A stretch of 64,000 bases of DNA from assembly GCA_963971285.1 (NCBI GenBank), contig OZ020251.1, forward strand, positions 1,240,001-1,304,000, given 5' to 3'. The position numbers and the translations under genes were made by a program. This stretch comes from Astropecten irregularis (lineage: Eukaryota; Echinodermata; Asteroidea; Paxillosida; Astropectinidae). Shown here in pieces: positions 29,740 to 42,400 of this stretch (its first letter is position 1; every line of letters starts with the position of its first letter). Below the pieces are notes generated by a model. The model saw only the letters and a program-made list of their open reading frames with translations, was not told the origin of the DNA and did no database searches.

Positions 29740-30120
29740 GGAGTGTGGCCTGAGATACGCAGGGTGTGGCCATGGGGGATGGAAGGGCGTGGATTTGGGT
29801 GTGGTCACGAGCATGAGGGATTTTAAGATGAATGGGCGTTGGTGTGATCATGGGGAGATGGGAGGGACAGGGGTGAATAGGTTATGGGTGTGGCCAGGGG
29901 CATAATGGGCGTGGTCATGAGGAGATGAAACAGGTATGTTGATGGGCCATGGGCTTGGATATGGGTGTGGTCATGAGCACTGGACATATAGGCATGGGAA
30001 TGAGGATGGATGGGCGTGGTTGCCAGATGAGATTAGATATGGGTGTGGTCAGGAGCGGTGAATCTGAGATGGGCGTGGGGATGGGCGTGGAAATGGGGCA
30101 ATTGGATGGGCATGGCATAG
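29740..30120. repeat. Degenerate GGGCGTGG-type minisatellite
   Basis: Many imperfect repeats of ATGGGCGTGG and GGGTGTGGTCATGAGC next to the last Kv exon. It gives spurious Gly/Met-rich open frames. Confidence 0.7.
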
Positions 30121-30163
30121 AAGGTACCATGATGCATAACAAATGCATTTCCTCTACTCTAAT

Positions 30164-30456
30164 CTACACGAGATCAGAAGACTCACCATTTTGCCGAGGC
30201 ACAGCACCATTAGGTGCAAAGCTCTCCCTCCTCCCAACCCCTGCATGACCAGACGGCATAAGGCTTGCTCGTTTACCAATCCGTCGTTGCTGTGAAGGAG
30301 ACAATCCTCCTGACGTCCTGTGAGGAGATGCAGGTGATCTAGCTCTAGTAGGACTCTCAGTCACTTCATCGGTGAAGTACACGGATATCTGTGTCTTCTC
30401 ACCAATTGCTGATGTAGCCATTCTCACACTGCCATTGGCTGTCACAACGCCAGATA
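30164..30456 (-). CDS. Shaw/KCNC: Kv channel exon 3 (C-terminal tail and stop)
   Basis: Acceptor TTCTACCTCAG|TA completes the split codon in phase. Reads SGVVTANGSVRMATSAIGEK, YFTDEVTESPTRARSPASPH, GLSPSQQRRIGKRASLMPSG to GESSDLV and TAG. Rich in likely phosphorylation sites; ends DLV, which resembles a class III PDZ ligand (inference). Assigned to the channel by strand, phase and being the next coding-like segment. Confidence 0.7.
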
Positions 30457-33400
30457 CTGAGGTAGAAGACAAATCAATGCAATGGTTGGCGTAATGTAAA
30501 ATGGGCTCTTTTCCAAACCTTGGCTGCGGCTCCGGCTCCGGCTCCGGCTCCAGCTCTGCCATCAATATACCGAAAATAATGTTTATAGGTTGTGGTTTTT
30601 CATTGAAGCTGAAGCTCTGTTTTCTTTTTCAAACCAGAGAATCTACTTCCAAACCGCAGGCAAAAGCCTCTATTTTGATACCAGTTATTTTAGAATGGAT
30701 TAACGAAATGGAGCCGGAGCCTGAGCTGGAGCAGAGGTTTGGGAAAGGGCCATGGTCATTCAAGGATGCGTTCGTTTAGCTTACACAAGTCGACACCAGT
30801 CAACCTCGCCCGCCATCCTCTCGCTTGCTTTGTGCAGTATACGCGACCATCCCCAGGGCAGGGCTACCCCGTGGAGGCTAAACGAACGCACCTCATGGAA
30901 AGGCATCATCATCTGAAGAATGAGGGTAATTAATTTAAACTCAGAGAATCGATGATGAGTTAATTGCGAGAATTTACCGCCTTTTAGCTTCATCCTCTGT
31001 GTTGTGGGTATTCAATATTCACAGAGGGAAATATTCTTTGAGTTTTTTAGAGAAAATCTAATCTTAGCCCTGCTTCGCATTATTTTGGTACATGATATAA
31101 ACAGCGCCATCTATCGACCCAGCAGGTTCATCGATAATTCATGGCAAACAAGCCGAAATGAACTGAACAACATGTATGTGTATGATTTGATTGTGCACGA
31201 ATAATTTAAAGCCCAACTAAAAAGCTCGGGATGGTATTTTTAATTTTTGTGTTTCCTGGTAGTTTATGGACTTAACAATACACAGAAATTAACATTTGTC
31301 AAGTATTACACTGAATACACTATTTAGAGTAGTTTTATTTCTCCCCCACTTTGCCCGAAATCCGAAAAGCGCGAGGTCAAATTATAGCGTGTTTGTAAAC
31401 ACAATGACGTCATTTCGGGACACGAGTTGCATGCCACATAACAGTATGCGTCTGGCATCCGTATGCAAGTACGCGTACAACCACTTGACATTTGAACCGG
31501 TACCAGACTAGCCACGCTGCCTCGCCACACGTACACACAGTCAATATCGGTCCGAATTGCTTTTGATTTCTTATTGTTTGTTCTTGAACTTACAGTTATG
31601 TCTTCTTCTGTATGTTTTTTTTTATATGTGTGTAAAAATCATAACACTCTATGCAATTTTCCAATAAACTATAGAGCTACCCAAGCAAAAAACCTAGGCA
31701 AAATCTCAGCGAGGCGACACGCGGGTTGCCATGTACGTGCCTGCTGTGCCATGTCTCTCTCATCTCAAAGAATTAGAAAGATTACATGGCTACCGCGATG
31801 TCCCTCGATCAGCTTGTATTGTCAAACAAGCCTTCGGAAAGATCGGAAACTTAACAGAATCCATGGATAATATAAACCCCAACATCATCACTGATATTTT
31901 GTTCATGATCCACGATTCATCCGATCGCAATGTCTTCCAACCACCTCCACGATTTAACGAACAGCGGTGCATGCTAACGTAACCATCGTCCGGCAGCCGT
32001 TGCCCACTATGATCGCACAACCACCGTGAGCGTGGCATGCATGTACCGGGCCTGGCGAGCCTGTCACACGGCCCAGCTCCGTACATCGTGCACGGTGAAC
32101 CCTCGTGCTGCTGTGTGCGCTGTGCAGTATGTCCGGAAACACGACAACAAAAATGGCTGCGTTCGTTGCCGTCGTACCGGTGAGTTTCTTGCCTCCATTC
32201 GCATTCGTGTTCGGTGCTTTTGGACCATGACCTACCTCCATGGATGGACACATATTTTGAGTTTGATTCAGTATTTCTTTTCGCCGGGAAAATGAACATT
32301 TATCCCAGTTTTTAACTGGCCTGCCGGGCTACCGAGAGCCGAGAGAATTTCACTCGCCCGCTGCATGCTGCTTTCACGCGACCGAGCGACCGCGTACTAT
32401 TTTGATTCCTGCACGGTATGGATCTTTTATTGAATCCATTTTTTTCTGCAGTATGTTTAAGTTGTCATTCCTTAGGCCTAAAGAAAGTTTCCTTGACAAA
32501 TTTGGCCTGGAATCTTGGTCTATACAAATTTAGTTTATAATTTTATGTACATACGATTTTTCTTGTCCCGTGGAAATATGAAATACGTACGCCCGTCCCG
32601 TTGGGATGATCATGTTTCTCAGCTCAAACAATCATGCACGTTTCAACAACTGAACGAAGTATTTCCACTCACTCACTCTCTAACATCTATTCCCAGATTT
32701 TCAAGAAAATTATAAGGTGACTAGTAGTAATATAGAGGACCAAAATCAATTGATGTTTGCTTAAGAAGGTCTAAGAAGGAAAGCATTTTGAAACTTGCAA
32801 ATACACGGCATGATCCATGCAACGTACACGTACATGTACACACACGTACACGGCCACACACTCACGGGGATTGTTTGCAATTCGTCCCGAAATGACGTCA
32901 CAGGGGTCAATGCATACGATGAATAAGTAATTAGGTTTTCTGAAATCGGTAAATTGGGGTTCGCCAAAACGCCCACTTTGATGTTTTTTTTACAACACAA
33001 AATCAAAATTACAAGTAATTGTACTATTAAATTTGGGAAAGGGATACTATAATCTGTCTAAAAAACCAAAATTGGTAAATTAAGTGGATATCATTTTAGT
33101 TGGGCTTTAAAAGAAAATCAACCTAAGCTTTAAGCCCAAGTAAAGCATAAATTCAAATGAATATTTTCAGTCCAACATATGAAATTCTCCGTAAAGTGTT
33201 GTTAATGTTTTAGATCAAATATGAAAAGTAAAAGCGGCATTCCGAAGTCAATCATACAAGTTTGATACTTAGGACATTCTTATGAATGTGGCAAACAATT
33301 CCGGCCATTTAACTTTAGGAAATTATACGATACAAAATATCGCATGCATGGAAATTATTATCTTTCGAGTGAAAGAGGGAACAGTTAAGGAAAAGGAGTA

Positions 33401-36400
33401 ACTACTCTGAAGTGTCTGCATACAATAATTGTATGAATTTATCTCCTGTAATGTTTATTTAGATTAACATTGATCTATACGTCACTGATTCGGCAATTAG
33501 TCTTAACCAATCACTGAACTGGGATTGGATCTGGTAGAACAATCTCCCGGATGTGGATCTATTGAAATATCCAAAGATAATGGCATCCTCCAAATATCAA
33601 AGAGACTTAGCTTCAATAATGATTAAAATCAACACAATGGGATAATTATCTTGAAGTACAGACCAATGTTTATGCAAGCTCGTTAGGCCTGTCACTTGGC
33701 AGTGATAATTATTCCCAATCTTAAAGATGTATTTGACTTTCGATCATTTATGTGGTCTCATGTCATATTTTATCTGAATCGGGGTATGAAATTATGTTGA
33801 TTACAATAAATGTGTGTGTTTAGCAGAATCGAGAATGTGAAGTACATTTGGAACTGTGCCATCAGGAGTTACAATCACTTATCCCAAATAGCAACCCTCC
33901 TCACATTGCGACTGAATTTATGAACCAGTATCAATGAAATCCCTTTCCGTGGGAGAATCATTTTTAAAAAGACCCCACACCAGTCGATACATTACTGACA
34001 GCTTACCAAGGAAAAACATGACAACAAGATAACGTCATGTTTTCTCAGCTCCCCTTGGTTACTGCGGTACGTGGGTTCCCCCAGCAAACACAGCTACCAG
34101 CTGTTTAAAAAAACTACGAGAAGACCGTAAATTGACTATCAGATTCGACCGTGCCGAAGCGTGTATCCCCCGCCCAGCACACACGAACCACACGCGCCAC
34201 AAACACGGTGATTGGCTGGTATAGGTCCGTGCAGCCTTATTCAGCCATTTACTTTCATTTATGAATATAAACGATCGATATCAATTAGACCTTACATCAA
34301 CAAAAATGTGGTTGAGGATTATTAACTGAGGATTTATCAGTACAAGGAGCTATCAAAAGTGCCATATGCTTTTCGCCTGGGCTGCAAATGTCACGGTGTT
34401 CATAAAAAGCAAAGTTAAAGACATTTGAAAGGAAATGTTGACCATAAATGCTGTCACTTTTGTCTCGGAATGTTTTTTTTTTTTTAAGATACCAAGACAT
34501 TCTAATTTCCATGTTAGTCATAACCTAATAAGTTAAAACCCTACTGGTCTTAGTTAAACAAAGGTCTGCTGTTCTGTTAAACATATCTCGTTTAATATTG
34601 TCTATTGACTTTATGTGACAAGTACAAATTTAAATGTCAAATACAAAATGTTCATACAGGAGACAAAAACTCGGTCAACATGGCGTATTTGCCAAACTCC
34701 CTTTGTGAAAGCTGTTAGTTCCCTTCTCTCGTGGTTTATGGTTTGTAATAGCTCAATCCATTCCATTTTTGTTTAATTTCTGGGAAGGACAGTGGCAATA
34801 TCTATATGCACAGGATGGAACGATGGAACGAGGACCTTGTTTGGACCGCGTCGCCACGGTGGAGGCAACGGGCAGATGTTTCAGTTTCCGCCCAGAGGTT
34901 TTTCTCCTGGGCTCCCGATCATGCCAACGAACCCCGGAACCAATTGAGCGAATACTGGCGTCCTTCAAGAAACGCTGGTAGCTGTTTCATGAGGTCTGGG
35001 GGAATTTAAAGTCAGATTTCTATAATTTCTTTCCACCTGCTTGTGATTGTGTTTATTTTTTATCCATCTACCGTCATAAGTTATAAATGCAGTCACAGTA
35101 GACCCAACAAAAGCGGCCTCCTCTGTCCTTTAAAGTAAAGGTACTATCATACTTTGGTAGCATACCGAAACAGAAATCTTCACAGATTTACCTACCTTTA
35201 AAGATCAAAAATAAAAGAGAAAAGACTTAAGAAATAATGTGGCCGTTTTTCACTGTTTTCACAAAACGTGGGCACCGTATGGGACTGACATTTTCACAGA
35301 TGACTGATACTATATCTTCCTTGATATCTTTGCCCATGAATCTGTATTTTTTTTTATAAAAACCAAAGTATGATATTACCTTTAAGAGGATATGATAACA
35401 ACAATTTAACCAGAAGTACTTGTAAAAAATAACAATGATCTAATAAAATAATGAAAGAATGATTTTTAAAATATAGCCCTGTTAAAAGGAAACCAGGGAC
35501 CTGTCTATAGCTTTGACATGACCGAGGTCAAGCCTAAGGGCGGAGCACATGACACGGTCTAAGGCCCTCTGGAACTTGGCAAGTCAGTAAAAAAACCTGA
35601 AATATTTGCAATAACGACTGAGTTTACTGGGCCAGTTTATACCCAAGTGGTGTGCATTGGCCAGACACAAAAAAGTATAAAGCAACTACATGTATACACG
35701 AATGGACCTCATGCGGGAACTCATTACGACAACATTATTTTGTACCACGTTTTAAACGAGACAACAAAGTGCAATTCATCACGTAATTGTTCAACTTTTG
35801 CCAAACGTTTCAGAACTGCTTTCTTTCAGTCAGTTCTGTGCAAAATTAGTACAATTTATTAAACGTTTTGATTTCAATTACAGAGCGAACGTCCATCCCA
35901 TAATGATGGCATGCTGGGTGATGTTAGACTTGCAACAGTCGTCGCCAATTACGCACAAACATCCGATAAAAATGATTACCTAGTCACTCGTGCCATGTCA
36001 GTGAGATTGACTCTAACCAAACCATCTATCTTATATATATAAGCTTTATGGTGATCTTTCCTGCCACCCTGTTACCATGACAACCTCCTCTACGAGTCAT
36101 CCCTCTGACTGAGCACTAGACCCCCTAGTGTGGTCAATCGATGCTATTACAGTAACAACCAAACGTCTCAAAAACTGATACTATAAAGTTGACGACCCAA
36201 AGGACAGCTGTTCAAGTATATGATTCCTAACTAACACCATAGATATACTATTATCGTTTGATCTCTGAAGTATTGATGTTTTTTTGCTGTGTTTGTTGAT
36301 TTGTTTTGTTTATTTGCTTGAGTCTTTTCAGGTTGCGTGATTTTATTTAATTGTAGGTTTTCGATTGGTACTCCGTGGGTTGTCTTTGCTCATTTTACCA

Positions 36401-39400
36401 CAGGTCGTTCTGGAAAGGGCATTCGCCAGTCACAAGATAAACTCACGAATAATGCTCAGATTATGTGAAACAACATTCCATTAAAATCAATTCAATTTCC
36501 CGTTACAATAATACATGCACAGGATCACTTTAAGATAAATTTTGGTAAATTATTGTGCAAAAAGAGTACAAATCTTGTTGGCCTTTGAGACAAATCCTGC
36601 TAGGACCTTAAGGACCTACCAGATAACCCAAATTAATTCTTATATATTTCAGTTGCAGCATTCCTGCGCCTTTCGGTGAAATGATCCTTGGGGTATGGCG
36701 GTGTGTGCGTGGTTTCATGGCTTCTGACTGCCAAACGAACAAAGATAATTGACTATTGGGGTCACCACCAACTTAGGGCTGGATGGTTCAGTTGGTAGAA
36801 CGCCGGTACGGTATTCAGGAGGTCGCCGGTTCGAATCCCACTCCAGTCAATTTTTTTTGGTTAAATTTTCAATGACTTATATATTTCAGGTTATTGTTAT
36901 CCTTAATGGCACCTCTGTGAAGACCAAGACTTATTTGCATAAAAATAATATGCAGCCGTTTATTATAGTTTGATTAACTATACAATAAAATACATTAGTA
37001 TTTTCTGGACTAAGTTTCTTACCTGTACGTAGGCAACTATCTTCACTTCGAAGGCTATTGGTGTCATATTCATTGGTAGACTGCGTCGAATAACCACTTA
37101 TACTAGATGACGTCATATGATTGCCTTGTGTCTTCAAGACGTCTGCAGCACCAACCAGGGCTCTCTTCCTCTTCTTAGGTAACTTCTGACTGGCTTGCGC
37201 ATGCGTGTAATACAGCGAGAAGTTGTTGACGATGACAGGAATTGGTAGAGCGAGAGTTAGGACGCCAATAATGGCCGTACATGCACCAATAATCCTACCC
37301 AGCCATGAGTGTGGTACCACATCTCCATACCCGACCGTGGTAATGGTGACAACCACCCACCAGAATCCAACTGGAATATCGGTGAACTTGTTCTCATCAC
37401 CCTCTGCAATGGTCCATTTCTCAGCGTAATAGATCAAGCTTGCTGAGACGAGTGTTACCAGGGTTATAAACACGATCATCAGAAGTAGTTCCTTGGCACT
37501 CGCACGCACCGTGTGTACTAGGATTTTCAACCCACTAAGATGCCTTGCAAGTTTGAAGATGCGGAAGATTCTGACGATACGCAAGAAACTTAAGAAGTCA
37601 CCCAGTATGGGAACAGATCCCGTGTTGCTGATAACCCTCCCCAGATCCACGTAGAAAGGTATGACCGCTATGATATCAATGACATTTTCCACAGTGATAA
37701 AGAACCGAAGTTTATTAGGACAGAAAGTGAATCGTACAAGAAGTTCTACTGTGAAGAAGGTCACACAGACGCCCTCTATGATAAAGAGTGACATTCCTGC
37801 TTCTAGTATGTCTGCCGCTGATCCGCTGGTACTGGTGCTGTTATAGTGAAAGTTCTCCATAGTTTCCAGACAGAATGTTGTGATAGAAAGTACAACAAAC
37901 AGAAGTGACACAAACGCGAACAGCTGGGGAGAAAAAGAAAATAGTAAGCGGAATTAATTCAACAAAAAAATACAACATCACCAAGACGATGAATAAAAAT
38001 GTAGGTACTTCTGTTGCAAGTGACCATGATCTTTAATACATAAACATATTTATTCATTTCAGGGTTGGATCCAGGGGAGGAGGCGGGCGTACATCCCCTC
38101 TTCTTTCAGCCCCCCCCCCCCCCCACCAAATAAAAAACCAACATGATAAAGAGGGAGGGAAACTCAAAAAGAGAAGGAAAAAAGAGAGGGGAGACAAAAT
38201 TAATTGTCCAGGGGCCAATTTCATAAAACTGTTAAGCACAAGAATTTGCTAAGCATTACATTTCTGTCTTAATAAAAACAGGGTTAACAACCAAATTTCC
38301 ACGTGTTGTGTATCACTTGTGATTGTTCTTTGGCTGTTGTTCGCTGACCATGAATATCAAATGGAATTTTAAATGTCTGGTTTGTTTTTTTGGGCGAGAC
38401 ATTTTTGTGCTAAGCAACTTTTTGTGCTTAACAGTTTTATGAAATTGGCCCCAGTTCATATCAGGCCCGCCGCAAACTGCTAGCTTTGATCACCCAGAAA
38501 TGCATCCGTCGATATTGAATTGGTGGATTTTATTTTCAACAGCCCCCCCCCCCCCCCCTGGAAAATCCTGGATCCGCTCCTGCATTTAAGCCATTCAAAT
38601 TAGAACCAAATAGATAAATCAATAAATAAACAAAAGTAAGCAAACAAACAAAACAAAACTGAAGTTGGATTCAGACCGGCGACCTCTACACCAGTCCATG
38701 GTCATAGTTTGGTTTCTCACTTCAGTCAATTTCCTTTGGTAATTTAAATATATTTTAATCATCACAGTGAACTTTCTCCGGCTGTAATTCTCTTTTCCCA
38801 ATGTGAATCAAATTGCAACGTGTCAGACTCTAGTGTGGGCAAATTGGAGGGGAAAAAATCTATTTATGAATAATTTAAAGTATACACGGAAATACTGGGG
38901 CAGCGACATGCATTTTTCATTGATATGAAAATAATACAAAAATGGCGTCCCGTGTTTGGAACTGGATGGTCAACATTATTTGCAGGAGAACTATAAGACA
39001 GGTGACCAGCGCGAATGATGAATAATCTACTAGGAATATGATGTCACTTTGGTACCATTTACATGGTGCTTCAGGTGCAGTATGGCCTGAAGGTTAATAC
39101 CTAGTCATCGATCTTACCCTTTGTATAGATACTCTTCCTAAGAGCACAACGGAACCCACCTACGCTCGTGGAAAATATCCATAATAATTATACCATTACC
39201 AATGCAATGGAGTGATCAGACTTATGCTAAGAACATTTATGAAATTGCTTTATAATGTTGATTACAAATTATACCAATGTATGTATAGTATGTATACTAG
39301 TTACTACAATGCTACATTGGGAGATATATACTTAGCTTATAAAACCCGGTTATACCAAGATGTATAGCAAGCCATGTGCTTAAAGGCGCCTTTCCATATA

Positions 39401-42400
39401 CGCGTTTTTTTCATCCGCTGCGTGTCGCAATAAAATTGCAGATATTTAAGTTCTAAATCTATGTAAAATTGCCCAATCAAAAAGACGCACAATGAACTAT
39501 GTTTTTGCGACGGAAATAGCCGACAGTCAACGTAACTATCCGAAGTTGGACGAAAACGAGTTCGTAATGTTTCGGATTTTTCCGTAAAAAGTCAAAAGTT
39601 GACTTTTTTGGTCACGTGACCCTCCAGTGAATTTAGCCGATACCGGACCCTATATTGGACAGACAATAGTCGGGAGCTTTTGGGGTCCGGGAAGGCTACG
39701 CACACGCAACGTATACGCAGTGGATGAACCAAAACGCGCATATTATGGGAAGGCACCTTTACTCTTTTACTTGGCAAGAAGCTTCCTTACTAAAGGTAAT
39801 CATACATTTTAAAAACATCAAATCATGCATGGTTATATTTCTAATCAGAATCTTTCAAAACTATTATTTTTCTAAATTGCAAAATAGGGAGACAGCCTCA
39901 GACAGGTTACCGGTAGCGTCTTAAAGTTACAATTTTGGGTAGCACCGGTAAATAGGGAATGCTGTGGGAAATGTTGTCTCCCCAAACAAATTCTACATCT
40001 TAAAGACATATTTTGATAGAAGACAAAGAATGCTCTCAATATGAACATATGTCAATTTAAAGTTCATTGGTTTGGGGGATGCTTAGAAAAAGGTAAGTAA
40101 AGTCGTGTGCACGTCCCTATGGGAATGTCTCCATAAGTACCGAAGTACCCATTATCGGTAATATTCACTACAGTTAATATCTCAATTAATAGAAAAATCT
40201 AGAAAATAAATTATTAACCTATTCTTAGCGGACCAGCAGATATAATGGTGAGGGGGAAAAGTAGTAAAATATTAATTAGTTCCGTTTTAATGACAAGTAT
40301 ATCACAAGCAAACATTTAGCAGACTGTTTGTATAAAATGCATAGCGTTTTAACTGGTGTACAATAGATTGACATTAGACTAGTGTGTGTAGGCCTATTGA
40401 CGTCATACCAGCAGGTGCACAGGATGGGGCTGAGGTTGCAGATACAATGCATAATCGTTGAGTTATACACAAGACGGTTATATTCAAATTGTCATGGACA
40501 AAAAAATTGAAAACCTGACCATACCGCCACCAAGCTTGCAGTCAGGATGGAATGAACATACAAACAAACAGCATGACGGACATGGGGATGTGCAGCCTCC
40601 AAAAATAACTCGCAATAGTAAAAGTTCCAAACTATAGTCAAAATATGGAAGAAACTGACGAATTATACAAGACGTGTGAAGCATTTGTATTGCATTAAGT
40701 ATTTAAAGCGACAATAAACCATTTTCTTTCTGATCGTTTATAAAATCTTAAAAATTCCTGTTTCTGCTGAAATAATGCATTGATAGCGTTATTCTATATA
40801 GGCCTAGTCATCAGACATGACAGGGAAAATAATGATGGCATTTCTGGCGTCATCCTGCTTCCTATTCACAATGTACATGTATAACAACTGATTGATTTTG
40901 ACTAAGATTCCCCGAAAATACGTTTGCAGTCTACGGAGAAATAAACGCACTTGAGCTTCAATCGCATAAGTCAACCTGGTAGATGATCTATTCTGCAGAA
41001 ATTCTCGGAAAATCAATTTGCAAACAAAATTGTTTGCATTAGGTGCAACTGTCCGTGAGAGTTTAGGGAAAAGAACATCAAGCATCTGTCATTCTTACAC
41101 AAAGTATCTTTACTCATCCTCAGTAGTTTTATCATTAGATCCATTAGCCCCGCCCTATTTGTTTCTGACCAATCACAGTCGTGACTTATGTCAGACACGC
41201 GTTCACTAAAGTGCGACTATTGGTCGACAAGACTACGCGCGCGTATGGAGCGCGCGACTGGAACGCGCAGTGTGACATTGGAGAGGAACGCGTGCTCATT
41301 GCCCACGTAGGCCTAGCCTTCGTATTACAAGTAATTAACTGCAAGTAATAAATTAATTAATTAATTAACTGCTGCAAACTGCTCATCAACTAAAATATTG
41401 AACTGAAATGATAATAATTTTTATACAAAGCTTGGAATTGGGAGGGCATGATGTTTCGATCCTAGCGGATCTTTTAAAGGCTTAACCTTTGTGAAAGATC
41501 CTGCTGGGATCGAAACGTCAGGCACTCCCAATTACTACATAAAGCACGTTAATAAAAAGATCAAACTACAAGAGTCACTTTCCCACAATTTAAACTAAAT
41601 CTTCAAAATGTTCTTTGCATTTTGTTCAACTGGTAACATGATCATACCAGTATATAGAAGCTGTAGAGAATACAGATGATTCATGATCCTTATACACAGG
41701 ATGAAGCAGTCTTATTCCCTGGTGTATAGGTAGACATGTGTGTCACATAATACTACACCTCCACATTCAAAAACACTTCCATCTTTTGTTGTGTTTTGAA
41801 AACTATTATTATTACATTTTTATTCAAAGGTACTAAAGCTCATAGAGGACGCAGTCGCGGCGCTCAAAATAGACGGAAATTTGAGAATGAAAACTTAGCC
41901 CACCTATACTGTGGAGTGAATCGCTTATCATTTTATCATGATACTCATGCAATGGGTTACTTTCATAGACGATTCAACTCGACATAATGTGAAACGCGGT
42001 CAGTACCCATACATTACCCCTGCCTTACCAATAACAATAGGTTGTTTTCCTATCAGCTGATATTCTAGACCACACAAGTTGTTTTTCAGAATGGTAAATA
42101 TTAATGGAATAGTTTTGATCGCCCTATGACATGAATCCTCGAAGGTTCAGCTAACAGACTTATAGTCTAAAGAAATAATAAAGTGAACAAAGAGAAATTG
42201 ACTGGAGCGGGAGTCAAACCGGCGACCTCCTGAATACCGCACAGGCGCTCTACCAACTGAGCTATCTAGCCCTACGTTGGTGTGACCCCAATAGTAAATT
42301 ATCCTTGTTCGAACAAGGATAATTTACTATTGAGAATAATTGACAATGATAATTGACTTGTTCGAGCAAGGGTAATTGACTATTGGGGTCACCACCAACG

